Under the pieces are notes generated by a model. The model ran no database searches. It saw only the letters and a list, made by a program, of their open reading frames with translations, and was not told the DNA's origin. Shown here piece by piece: positions 25,484 to 33,149 of a DNA stretch of 64,000 nucleotides (positions within the stretch are counted from its first letter, which is position 1; the number at the start of each line of letters is the position of its first letter). The translations under genes were made by a program, and so were the position numbers. Location of the stretch: the NCBI RefSeq assembly GCF_000526315.1, contig NZ_JAFV01000001.1, positions 1,984,001-2,048,000 of the forward strand. The letters run 5' to 3'. The stretch comes from Methylopila sp. 73B. Its GTDB lineage: Bacteria > Pseudomonadota > Alphaproteobacteria > Rhizobiales > Methylopilaceae.

Positions 25484-26902
25484 ATGTCGCCCGAGCTCGC
25501 CGCCCGCTTCGCTGCCCTGGTCTCGGCCCGCGACGTGCTGGACGCCGACGCCGCGAAACCGAAGCTCTCGGAGCCGCGCGGGCTCTACCGCGGCAAGGCC
25601 GCGCTCGTGCTCACGCCTCGCTCCACCGAAGAGGTCGCGGCCATCGTGCGGCTGGCGCATGAGACGGGCACGGCGGTCGTGCCCCAGGGCGGCAACACCG
25701 GCCTCGTCGGCGGCCAGACGCCGGACGGGAGCGGCGAGGCGATCCTGCTCTCCACCGCCAAGCTCGACCGCATCCGCGAGGTCGACGCCGACGGCGACCT
25801 GATGGTGGTGGAGGCCGGCGTCACGCTCGCCCGCGCCCAGGACGCCGCGGCCGAGGTCGGGCGGCTGTTTCCGCTCAGCCTGGGGTCGGAGGGAACCTGC
25901 ACGGTCGGCGGCAACGTCGCCACCAACGCCGGCGGCACGGCCGTGCTCGCCTACGGCAACACCCGCGACCTCGTGCTCGGCGTCGAGGCGGTGCTGCCGG
26001 ACGGGCGGATCTGGAACGGCCTGCGTCGCCTGCGCAAGGACAACACCGGCTACGACCTCAAGCACCTGTTCATCGGCTCGGAGGGCTCGCTCGGCGTGGT
26101 GACGGCCGTGGTGCTGAAGCTGTTCCCGGCGCCGCGCGAGACCGCGACCGCCTTCGTGGGCCTCGCCTCCCCCCACGCCGCGCTGGAGCTGTTCCGCATC
26201 GCCCGCGCCCACGCCGGCCCCGCGCTCACCGGCTGCGAGATCATCCCGCGGATCGGGATCGCGTTCGCGCTGAAGCACCTCGACGGCGCGCGCGACCCGC
26301 TCGCGGAGCCGCACCCCTGGAACCTGCTGCTGGAGCTGTCGTCGCCCCTGTCGGTCGGCCTCGCCGCGACCATGGAGGCGATCCTCGAGGAGGGCTTCTC
26401 GAAGGATCTCCTGCAGGACGCGACCATCGCCGCCTCCGGCCACCAGGCGGCCGCCTTCTGGCGCATCCGCATGGGGCTGTCCGAGGTGCAGGGCCACGAG
26501 GGCGGCTCGATCAAGCACGACGTGTCGGCGCCGCTCGGCTCGGTCGCCGTCTTCATCGAGGAGGCGACGGCGGCGGTCGAGGCCCATGCGCCGGGCGCCC
26601 GCGTGGTGGCCTTCGGCCATCTCGGCGACGGCAACATCCACTTCAACGTCAGCCAGCCCGTGGGCGCCGACAAGGCGACGTTCCTCGCCGGCTGGGACGC
26701 GATGAACCAGGTGGTCCACGCGGTCGTCCACGCGCATCACGGCTCGGTCGCCGCCGAGCACGGCGTCGGCCGTCTCAAGCGAGGGCTGCTCGCCCAAGTA
26801 AAAACCGACGTCGAACTCGATCTGATGCGTATGGTTAAGAAAACGCTCGATCCGAGGGGACTGTTTAACCCTGGGGTAATACTTGAAGAAACGCGGTCTT
26901 AA
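25484..26902 (+). CDS. FAD-binding 2-hydroxyacid dehydrogenase/oxidase (D-2-HGDH/GlcD-like)
   Basis: A 472-residue flavoprotein of the vanillyl-alcohol-oxidase (PCMH) fold. The FAD-binding half includes VVPQGGNTGLVGGQTPDGSG, NVATNAGGTAVLAYGNTRD and DLKHLFIGSEGSLGVVT. The C-terminal cap carries KHDVSAPLGS, GHLGDGNIHFNVSQP and AAEHGVGRLKRG, the His residues that bind the catalytic metal in D-2-hydroxyglutarate and D-lactate dehydrogenases. The ATG at 25484 has a GGAGG site seven bases upstream and is preferred over 25457. The pattern is closest to D-2-hydroxyglutarate/D-lactate oxidases, but the substrate is not certain. It stands alone after a repeat element. Confidence 0.88.
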   Translation: MSPELAARFAALVSARDVLDADAAKPKLSEPRGLYRGKAALVLTPRSTEEVAAIVRLAHETGTAVVPQGGNTGLVGGQTPDGSGEAILLSTAKLDRIREVDADGDLMVVEAGVTLARAQDAAAEVGRLFPLSLGSEGTCTVGGNVATNAGGTAVLAYGNTRDLVLGVEAVLPDGRIWNGLRRLRKDNTGYDLKHLFIGSEGSLGVVTAVVLKLFPAPRETATAFVGLASPHAALELFRIARAHAGPALTGCEIIPRIGIAFALKHLDGARDPLAEPHPWNLLLELSSPLSVGLAATMEAILEEGFSKDLLQDATIAASGHQAAAFWRIRMGLSEVQGHEGGSIKHDVSAPLGSVAVFIEEATAAVEAHAPGARVVAFGHLGDGNIHFNVSQPVGADKATFLAGWDAMNQVVHAVVHAHHGSVAAEHGVGRLKRGLLAQVKTDVELDLMRMVKKTLDPRGLFNPGVILEETRS

Positions 26903-26952
26903 CGCCGACTGAGTCACGACAGGGCGACATTTTCTCCGACCGGAGCCGCCCG

Positions 26953-27291
26953 ATGCCGATGACCCGCCTGGCCGGCCGCCTGATGTTCGCGATCGTGCTT
27001 CAGATCATCGCGACCAACGGCGTGCGCGCGGCCGACGCCCCCCTGTCCTCCGGATTCTACGCCCATGGCGGCGTCGACGACCGCTGCGGGCCGCCCGAGA
27101 TCGTAAAGACCAAGTACAAGGAGCAGATCTGCTACGCGGGCGAGAGCGGCTACGGCTACGCCGCCTGCCGCTGGGTCAAGCGCACCTACGCCGTGCGCAT
27201 CCCCGCGGAATGCGCGCGGCCTCCGATGCTCGAAGACGCCTACCGCATCGAGCGCCCCCGCCACGAACGCGCGCTCTCGACCAAGGGCTGA
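26953..27291 (+). CDS. Small exported Cys-containing protein, unknown function
   Basis: A 112-residue protein with an N-terminal signal peptide (MPMTRLAGRLMFAIVLQ..., cleavage near VRAADA, about residue 26). The mature part holds four Cys, in DDRCGPPE, QICYAGE, AACRWV and ECARPP, likely forming two disulfides in the periplasm, and is rich in basic and aromatic residues. I do not recognise a family. The start has GGAG eight bases upstream; an ATG two codons later is also possible. It lies 50 bp after the FAD oxidase gene on the same strand and may be read from the same transcript. Confidence 0.65.
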   Translation: MPMTRLAGRLMFAIVLQIIATNGVRAADAPLSSGFYAHGGVDDRCGPPEIVKTKYKEQICYAGESGYGYAACRWVKRTYAVRIPAECARPPMLEDAYRIERPRHERALSTKG

Positions 27292-27300
27292 CCCGCGGCG

Positions 27301-27525
27301 CACGCTTGTCCCGGCCTTGAGCCGGGACCCAGAACCGCTGCTCCGTCAGACGAAGGCGCGACGCTCGTCGCCCCTCCCCCTTGCGGGGAGGGGTAAGGGG
27401 TGGGAGTGGCGCAGAACGGAGCGCAACCGCCAAGCCCAAGAATCTCCCGAACGCGGCTCGCCTCGGGAGGCTCATCCGAAACCACCCCCACCCCCAACCC
27501 CTCCCCGCAGGGGGGAGGGGGGAGA
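27301..27525. repeat. Cluster of intergenic palindromes
   Basis: The first is TCCCGGC-CTTGA-GCCGGGA near 27310-27328. Next are CCCCTCCCCCTTGCGGGGAGGGG near 27374-27397 and a related CCCCTCCCCGCAGGGGGGAGGGG near 27498-27520, lying in opposite senses around unique DNA. They belong to the families seen at 11664 and 20888. This accounts for most of the non-genic DNA between 27292 and 27543. Confidence 0.65.
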
Positions 27526-27543
27526 GCCCGGACCCTGTCCGCC

Positions 27544-27720
27544 TCAGATCAGCCGCGGCTGGGCGTCGGCCAGGCGCTCCGTCGTCTCGGGCGCGGGCTC
27601 CTGCACCTCGGGGCCGTCGCTGGTCGCCTGGTTGACGCGGGCCCCGACCGCGACCGTCTCGAACGTGCCGACCGGCGCCGGGCGCACGGCCGCGCCGAGC
27701 GCGCAGGCGCCCGTCGTCGA
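27544..27720 (-). pseudogene. Truncated duplicate of the SRAP gene 3' end
   Basis: Translated on the minus strand, the last 45 codons before TGA at 27544-27546 match the last 45 codons of the SRAP gene at 29781-30488 at 38 positions, starting PAPVGTFETV and ending DAQPRLI. Homology is clear for about 138 bases and fades further inside. There is no start and no catalytic part, so this is a remnant. The intact copy lies 2.2 kb upstream in the same orientation, with mqo between. Confidence 0.8.
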
Positions 27721-27746
27721 GGCCGACGATCGCGGCGCAGCCGTGG

Positions 27747-29459
27747 CTAGAGCTTCACCTCGTTGTCGGCAGGCATCGTCGCTCCGGGCGACGCCGCGGC
27801 GCCGGCGACCGCCCCGGTGATGTCCGGGGACGGAATCGCGAGCTGCAGCGCGTCCGCGGTCTCCTTCCAGACCGACGCGAGCAGGGCCGGATCGCCATTC
27901 AGCTTCCGCCCATAGCTCGGGATGATCGCGCGCAGCTTGTCGCCCCACGCGCCCTTGACCCGATCGGGGAAGGCGCGCTCCAGCAGCCCGAGGATCACCG
28001 CCGGCGAGGTGGAGCCGCCGGGCGAGGCGCCGAGCAGCGCCGCGATCGAGCGGTCCTTGGCCATCACCACCTCGGTGCCGAGCTTCAGCACCCCGCCCTT
28101 CTTGGGGTCGTTGTAGATGATCTGCACGCGCTGGCCGGCCTGCCACAGACGCCAGTCCTCGTCCTTCGCCTCTGGATAGTACCGGCGGAGCTCGGCGAGC
28201 TGGGCCTCGTGGGACTGCACCAGCTGCCCGGCGAGATAGTTGACGAGAGCGATCTCGTTCCAGCTCACCTGCAGCATCGGCGCGACGTTGCTGAGCGTCA
28301 CTGAGTCCGGCAGGTCGAAGTAGGAGCCGTGCTTGAGGAACTTGCTCGACCAGGTCGCGAACGGCCCGAACAGCAGCACGCGCTTGCCGTCGAGGACGCG
28401 GGTGTCGAGATGCGGCACCGACATGGGCGGCGAGCCGACGTCGGCCTTGCCGTAGACCTTGGCGAGATGCTGCGCCGCGACCTGCTCGTTCTCGGTCACG
28501 AGGAACGAGCCGCCAACGGGGAAGCCCGCATAGGCCTTGGCCTCGTCGATGCCGGAAAGCTGCAGCAACGGCAGCGCGGCGCCGCCGGCGCCGATGAAGA
28601 CGAAGCGCGCGTCGACCGTCTGGATCTTGCTGTCGTCGCTCAGATCGAACGCCGAGACGCGCCACGTCCCGCTCGGGTTGCGGGTGATCGAGCGCACCTC
28701 GACCCCGCTGGTCAGCGTGAAGGTCGGCTTCGCGGTCAGATGCCCGAAGAACTGCCGCGTGATCTCGCCGAGGTTGACGTCCGTGCCGAGCGGCGACCGC
28801 GTCGCCACAAGGTTCGCCGTGTCCTTGCGGCCGGCCATCGACAGCGGAATCCATTCGGCGATCTTCGCGGGGTCGGTGGTGATCTCCATGCCGGCGAACA
28901 GCGGGCTCGCCTTCAGCGCCTCGACGCGCTTGGTGATGAAGGCCACGTTCTCCGCGCCCCAGCACAGGTTCATGTGCGGCGTCGAGTTGATGAAGGCGCG
29001 GGGATTCTCGAGGATGCCGGTCCGGACCTGATGCGCCCAGAACTGGCGCGAGATCTGGAACTGCTCGTTGATGTCGATCGCGCGGGCGATCTGGACGTTC
29101 CCCTTGTCGTCTTCGGGCGTGTAGTTCAGCTCGCAAAGCGCCGAATGGCCGGTGCCGGCGTTGTTCCAGCCGTTCGAGCTCTCCTCGGCGACGGCGTCCA
29201 GCCGCTCGAAGGTCTCGATCCGCCACTCCGGCTCAAGCTCCGCGAGCATCACGCCGAGCGTCGCGCTCATGACGCCGCCGCCGATGAGCAGGACGTCCAC
29301 GCTGCGGTCGGCCGTCTCGGCGCGGTACTGGCCGCCCGTGGCCCACTTGTACGCGACGAACGCGGCGCCGGCGCCGAGAGCGGTCCCCAGAAGACGGCGG
29401 CGCGTCAAGCCAAGCGGCTTGGAGGCGGCGGCGGAACGCGTGTTTCCATTCTCGGTCAT
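27747..29459 (-). CDS. mqo: Malate:quinone oxidoreductase
   Basis: A 570-residue FAD enzyme that oxidises malate to oxaloacetate and passes electrons to quinone, by-passing soluble malate dehydrogenase. The N-terminus has a Tat-like LTRRRLLGTALGAGAAF helix, unusual for cytoplasmic-face Mqo and perhaps a membrane anchor or export signal. The FAD motif is VLLIGGGVMSATLGVML. Other family marks are NGWNNAGTGHSALCELNY, GAGGAALPLLQLSGI and FGPFATWSSKFL. The C-terminus ends in a 25-residue Ala/Pro-rich tail. It is preceded by an AT-rich leader and followed by a SRAP gene remnant. Its start at 29459 is the only sensible ATG. Confidence 0.93.
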   Translation of the reverse strand: MTENGNTRSAAASKPLGLTRRRLLGTALGAGAAFVAYKWATGGQYRAETADRSVDVLLIGGGVMSATLGVMLAELEPEWRIETFERLDAVAEESSNGWNNAGTGHSALCELNYTPEDDKGNVQIARAIDINEQFQISRQFWAHQVRTGILENPRAFINSTPHMNLCWGAENVAFITKRVEALKASPLFAGMEITTDPAKIAEWIPLSMAGRKDTANLVATRSPLGTDVNLGEITRQFFGHLTAKPTFTLTSGVEVRSITRNPSGTWRVSAFDLSDDSKIQTVDARFVFIGAGGAALPLLQLSGIDEAKAYAGFPVGGSFLVTENEQVAAQHLAKVYGKADVGSPPMSVPHLDTRVLDGKRVLLFGPFATWSSKFLKHGSYFDLPDSVTLSNVAPMLQVSWNEIALVNYLAGQLVQSHEAQLAELRRYYPEAKDEDWRLWQAGQRVQIIYNDPKKGGVLKLGTEVVMAKDRSIAALLGASPGGSTSPAVILGLLERAFPDRVKGAWGDKLRAIIPSYGRKLNGDPALLASVWKETADALQLAIPSPDITGAVAGAAASPGATMPADNEVKL

Positions 29460-29517
29460 GGCGGTGCTCCGGGGCTTCCGACGGCCGACGGATGCTCTCG
29501 CGCGACGTCGCCGATCT

Positions 29518-29574
29518 GATTTCTTTAATTATTACAAATACCTACTAGGAGGCATATACTAAAGTACGTATACT
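29518..29574 (-). promoter_or_regulatory. AT-rich control region upstream of mqo
   Basis: In an otherwise GC-rich setting this 57-bp stretch is strongly AT-rich. It contains the imperfect palindrome CCTACTAGGAGG (29541-29552) and the repeated heptamers ATATACT (29554-29560) and GTATACT (29568-29574), centred 14 bp apart. These look like regulator-binding sites for the leftward mqo gene. No regulator is adjacent, and the -35/-10 elements are not clear. The remainder of the 29460-29780 gap (about 200 bp toward SRAP) shows nothing I can name. Confidence 0.4.
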
Positions 29575-29780
29575 GAGGCGCGCGGGGTGTCCACTGTCCC
29601 CAGAGGGCGCCAGGGTTGCGGCCGACCTGGGGTCAGTGCTCGATCGGGATGGGCGCTGGTCCTTCGCCGGCGGACGACCGCGCTTCCCCGCCGAACCGAG
29701 CGTTCGACGGCGTAAGGCTCTGGTTCAAGCCATGGGAGGACGAAGATCGCTCGGACCGCTCCGTCAGGCCCAAACGACTT

Positions 29781-30488
29781 TCAGATCAGCCGCGGCTGCG
29801 CGTCGGCGACAGGTTCGGCGATCGCCGGCGCGGGCTCCTGCACCTCGGGGCCGTCGTTCGTCGCCTGGTTGACGCGCGCGCCCACCGTCACCGTTTCGAA
29901 GGTTCCGACCGGCGCGGGGTGCAGGCCGCGCAAAGCGAGGCTGCGGCCGTCGACGCGGATGTCGAGCCAGGCCTCCCAGGTCTCCGGCGGCAGCACCGCC
30001 GGCATCCGGTCATGCACCACGGCGAGATCGGGACTGGCGGTCACCGTCACGATCGCGACCGACCGCAGGGCCTCGCCGTCCGGCCGCTTCCAGCTTTCCC
30101 AGATCCCGGCGAACATGACGGGCGCGCGGTCCGGCCGCCGAATGAGATAGGGCTGCTTGAAGCGCCCCACCGCGCGCCACTCGTACCAGCCGTCCGCCGG
30201 CACCAGGCAGCGGCGGCGCTGCAGCGCGGAGCGGAAGGCCGGCTTCTGGGCCAGCGTCTCGGCCCGGGCGTTGAACATCAGCGGACCCGAGGCGACGTCG
30301 GGCGCGAACTCCGGCACGAGGCCCCAGCGGTGGAGCGCGATGCGCCGCGCGCCGTCCTCGACAAGCGCGACCGGGATCATCTGCGTCGGGGCGATGTTGT
30401 ACCGCGCGGGAAAGTCCGCGTCGGCGGCGGCGCGCAGCAGCGCTTCGAGCGATCTGCGGCTCGTGGTTTGGGCGTAGCGACCACACAT
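29781..30488 (-). CDS. SRAP (HMCES/YedK) abasic-site-shielding protein
   Basis: A 235-residue SOS-response-associated peptidase family protein, related to human HMCES and E. coli YedK, which covalently caps abasic sites in single-stranded DNA. The N-terminal Cys exposed after Met removal (MCGRYAQ, C2) forms the thiazolidine link. The other active-site residues are present: N31 (YNIAPTQ), N73 (FNARAET), E103 (DGWYEW) and H159 (VVHDRMP). The C-terminal 35 residues are an acidic tail beyond the core. No LexA-type box is obvious in the 119 bp upstream. A decayed copy of the tail region occurs after mqo. Confidence 0.93.
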   Translation of the reverse strand: MCGRYAQTTSRRSLEALLRAAADADFPARYNIAPTQMIPVALVEDGARRIALHRWGLVPEFAPDVASGPLMFNARAETLAQKPAFRSALQRRRCLVPADGWYEWRAVGRFKQPYLIRRPDRAPVMFAGIWESWKRPDGEALRSVAIVTVTASPDLAVVHDRMPAVLPPETWEAWLDIRVDGRSLALRGLHPAPVGTFETVTVGARVNQATNDGPEVQEPAPAIAEPVADAQPRLI

Positions 30489-30607
30489 GCGTAAAACCCC
30501 TGAGGCCCTTGCAGGCCGAGGCTTAACTTGCAGGAAACCGAAACGCCACGATCATCTGGCGTGAAACGCGCGCGAAGGACGTCGCGCGCCCCGGAACCGC
30601 AGTCTCC

Positions 30608-31075
30608 ATGATCGCCGCCGAGCTTCTCCAGAACGCCCCCGAGGCCGACGCCGACGTCGCGCTGACGCCGGAGGCGTTGAAGGCCGCGAACGTGCACCCC
30701 CTGACCGGGCTCGCCACCGATTACCTCAACCACTTCAACGAAGTCGCCATGCTGCTCGATCTGCTGGCCGACATGCCGGAGATGCGCGAGGACGTGCTTG
30801 CGTGGCGGCCGGCGAGCTACCGCGAGCATTTCGAGCGTTCCGGCTTCCGCGGCCGGGCGGTCGCCGTCGCCGCCTACGAGGCCGCGCCCGCCCACATCCG
30901 GGCGCCCTTCGACGCCACGGTGGCGGCGATCGACGCCAAGCTGACCGAGGTGCAGCAAGCGCTCGACTCGGCCGACGACGACGCCGTCATGACGCTCGGG
31001 CCGACGGCCGCGCTGGAGTTGCGCCCGATGCTCGCCCGCGCCGACGCGCTGATCCACGGCGCCCCCTCGGCGTGA
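30608..31075 (+). CDS. Conserved Rhizobiales-type protein of unknown function
   Basis: A 155-residue soluble protein, mostly helical and acidic. A notable segment is NVHPLTGLATDYLNHFNEV, followed by LADMPEMREDVLAWRPASYR and an AAIDAKLTEVQQALD helix. I recall similar proteins in other Rhizobiales but no function. The stop overlaps the GTG of the NUDIX gene by four bases (GTGA), so they are coupled. It is divergent from the SRAP gene with 119 bp between starts. Confidence 0.65.
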   Translation: MIAAELLQNAPEADADVALTPEALKAANVHPLTGLATDYLNHFNEVAMLLDLLADMPEMREDVLAWRPASYREHFERSGFRGRAVAVAAYEAAPAHIRAPFDATVAAIDAKLTEVQQALDSADDDAVMTLGPTAALELRPMLARADALIHGAPSA

Positions 31076-31512
31076 GCGACGACGAGGGACGGCTGCGGCC
31101 CGCGCGCCCTCTGCTCGCGGCGAGCCTCGCCTGCTTCCGCGACGGGGAGGTCCTGATCGCCCGGCGCGGCAAGCCGCCCGCGGTCGGGCTGTGGTCGCTT
31201 CCCGGCGGCATGGTGGAGCTCGGCGAAACCGCGGCGGAGGCGGCGGTGCGGGAGCTCCACGAGGAGACCGGCGTGCGGGCGACGGCGGTCGCGCTCGCGG
31301 ACGTGGTCGAGGTGATCCTGCGCTCGCCCGAGGGCGTGGTTGAACGGCACGTGACGATCCTCGCCTACGCCGGCAGCTGGGTCGCCGGCGACGGCGCCAC
31401 GGGTCCGGAGGCGATCGAGATCGCCTGGGTCCGCCCCGACCAGTTGGACGCCCTCGAGACGACGCCCGGGCTCAGCGCCGTCGTCGCCCGCGCGGCGGCG
31501 CGGCTTCGATGA
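31072..31512 (+). CDS. NUDIX hydrolase
   Basis: A 146-residue NUDIX hydrolase. The NUDIX box GGMVELGETAAEAAVRELHE...TGV is complete and carries the Glu residues that bind Mg. The N-terminal strand AASLACFRDGEVLIARRGK and the middle VERHVTILAYAGSWVAGDG fit the ADP-ribose pyrophosphatase/MutT-like type with a broad nucleoside-diphosphate range. It starts with GTG inside the stop of the preceding gene and ends with a TGA that may overlap the start of the next (ATGA at 31509), giving a three-gene coupled unit. Confidence 0.88.
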   Translation: MSDDEGRLRPARPLLAASLACFRDGEVLIARRGKPPAVGLWSLPGGMVELGETAAEAAVRELHEETGVRATAVALADVVEVILRSPEGVVERHVTILAYAGSWVAGDGATGPEAIEIAWVRPDQLDALETTPGLSAVVARAAARLR

Positions 31513-31553
31513 CGCGCTTGCGAAGCCTGTGTCCGCGCGCGAGGGTGCGCGGC

Positions 31554-31982
31554 ATGTCGACCGTTCTTCGCGCCGCGCTCGCCGGCCTGCTGCTCGCGAC
31601 GGCGCCCGCGGCCGCCCAGCCGCGCGAGCCCAAGGCGGCGCCCGCCCCGCCGCCGCCCGCCCCCCAGCTCCCGGCCGCCGCGGCGCCCTACGAGCCCAAG
31701 CTGATCCGCCTGGCCGAGACGCTCGGCGCGCTCCATCACCTGCGCGCCGTCTGCAAGGCGAAGGACGCCGACGTCTGGCGCGACCGCATGTCGGCGCTGA
31801 TCGCGGCGGAGGCTCCCGCGCCCGAGCGGCGCGACGCGCTCGCCGGCGCCTTCAACGCCAGCTACCGGGCCTGGGCGCGGAGCTACCACGCCTGCACCCC
31901 CGCGGCCGAGGTCGCGACCGCGCGCTTCCTGCAGGAGGTCTCGGCGATCGCGACCGAGGTCAACGCCCGCTACGGGCCCTGA
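31554..31982 (+). CDS. TIGR02301 family exported protein
   Basis: A 142-residue exported protein of the alphaproteobacterial TIGR02301 family. It has a signal peptide (MSTVLRAALAGLLLATAPAAAQ), a Pro/Ala-rich linker, and a helical core: LIRLAETLGALHHLRAVCKA...WRDRMSALIAAE and YRAWARSYHACTPAA, with two Cys likely in a disulfide. An upstream ATG at 31509 overlaps the NUDIX stop; it would add 15 basic residues, and both starts are possible. Family function is unknown. Confidence 0.78.
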   Translation: MSTVLRAALAGLLLATAPAAAQPREPKAAPAPPPPAPQLPAAAAPYEPKLIRLAETLGALHHLRAVCKAKDADVWRDRMSALIAAEAPAPERRDALAGAFNASYRAWARSYHACTPAAEVATARFLQEVSAIATEVNARYGP

Positions 31983-32094
31983 CGCGGCGGAGAAGTCGTT
32001 TAACTTTTCCCTCCGGCGTTAACCCTTTTTTCGAGAATCGCTGCGCCCCCGCCGCCCTTCCATTAGAGTCTCAGGCGGACAGGGAAGGGACGCC

Positions 32095-32352
32095 ATGGCT
32101 CATGACGATTCGGCCGCGACGGACGAAGGCGCCGTCGACGACCGCCGCGCCGCGCTCGCGTATCTCGACGAGGCGTGGGAGGAGGCGCTGCTGGACGGCA
32201 TCGCGCCGGACTGCGTCGCGCACGCCGCGCTGTTCGCCGCGCTGAAGGAGCTGGTGCTGTCCTTCGGCGAGGAAGCGACCGCCCGTTTCGTCGAGCGGCT
32301 GCCCGACCGGCTGCGGAAAGGCGACTACACGCTCCCGAGCCTCGCGCATTAA
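32095..32352 (+). CDS. Small conserved acidic protein, unknown function
   Basis: An 85-residue, acidic and helical protein without signal or membrane segment. Its core is RRAALAYLDEAWEEALLDGIAP followed by LFAALKELVLSFGEEATARFVERLPDRLRKG. The ATG has a GGGAAGGG site upstream. I do not recognise a described family. It is flanked by convergent lysE, with the two stops 26 bp apart, and likely transcribed alone. Confidence 0.65.
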   Translation: MAHDDSAATDEGAVDDRRAALAYLDEAWEEALLDGIAPDCVAHAALFAALKELVLSFGEEATARFVERLPDRLRKGDYTLPSLAH

Positions 32353-32378
32353 CCCGCGGGTTAACCCGGCGTTACCCT

Positions 32379-33014
32379 TCAGTACCCCAGCGCGACGCTG
32401 ATCAGCACCGCGAAACCGAACAGCGCGAGCCCGCCGCCCGACACCGTGTTGAGGCGGCCGAGCCACTTCTCGGCGATCCGCTCCCGCAGTCGGCTCGCTC
32501 CCATCGAGAGCATCAGCCACCACGCGGCGCTGCCGATCGCCACGCCGATCGTCAGCAGCGCCGCGGCGCCGAAGTCGCCGACCTCCTCGCCGATCCCGGC
32601 GAGGCCGCCGAAGATCGCGAAAAAACCCAAGAGCACGGCCGGGTTCGTCACCGTGAGGGCGAAGGACGCGAGCGCCGCGCGGAACAGCGACATGCGCGTG
32701 TCGTTGGCGGGCGCCGCGCCCTTCGAGGGCGCATAGAGCAGCTTGACGCCGAAGGCGATCAGGATGGCGCCGCCCACCACCTTGATGACGCTGAGATGGC
32801 CTTCGATGAAGCTCGAGATCGCCGTCACGCCGAAGGCCGCGAGCCCCGCGAACAGCACGTCCGCCGTGAACGCCCCGGCCCCCGCCGCCATGGCCGAGGC
32901 CGGGCCGTTGCGGATCGCGCGGTGGATGCACATCACGTTCACCGGCCCGACCGGCGCATTGACGCCGACGCCGATGGCCACGCCCGTCGCGATCAGCGAA
33001 ACGTCGTCGATCAC
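32379..33014 (-). CDS. LysE family amino-acid exporter-like translocator
   Basis: A 211-residue membrane protein with about six helices, of the LysE/RhtB exporter superfamily. The signature NAPVGPVNVMCIHRAIRNG lies in the first third, with the second half TVTNPAVLLGFFAIFGG repeating the pattern. Members export amino acids or related small molecules; the substrate is unknown. The start codon at 33014 is GTG. It is not linked to neighbouring genes; the dihydroorotase gene ends 135 bp upstream on the same strand. Confidence 0.85.
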   Translation of the reverse strand: MIDDVSLIATGVAIGVGVNAPVGPVNVMCIHRAIRNGPASAMAAGAGAFTADVLFAGLAAFGVTAISSFIEGHLSVIKVVGGAILIAFGVKLLYAPSKGAAPANDTRMSLFRAALASFALTVTNPAVLLGFFAIFGGLAGIGEEVGDFGAAALLTIGVAIGSAAWWLMLSMGASRLRERIAEKWLGRLNTVSGGGLALFGFAVLISVALGY

Positions 33015-33149
33015 GCGAAGCGTCTCCCCGGAGACTCGCGCCGAAGCGCGGGTTGTGCACGGACGACTGCGGTCTTAGCCCGCGGTCGCTTCGCAGGGCA
33101 ACATGGGGCTCGGGCCGTCTCCCGCAAGCGCGCGTGATCGCCTAGCCGA

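Noticed and set aside
27292-30488. Transposon carrying mqo between SRAP copies
   Set aside because: No terminal inverted repeats, transposase or target-site duplication is seen; duplication or recombination is enough.
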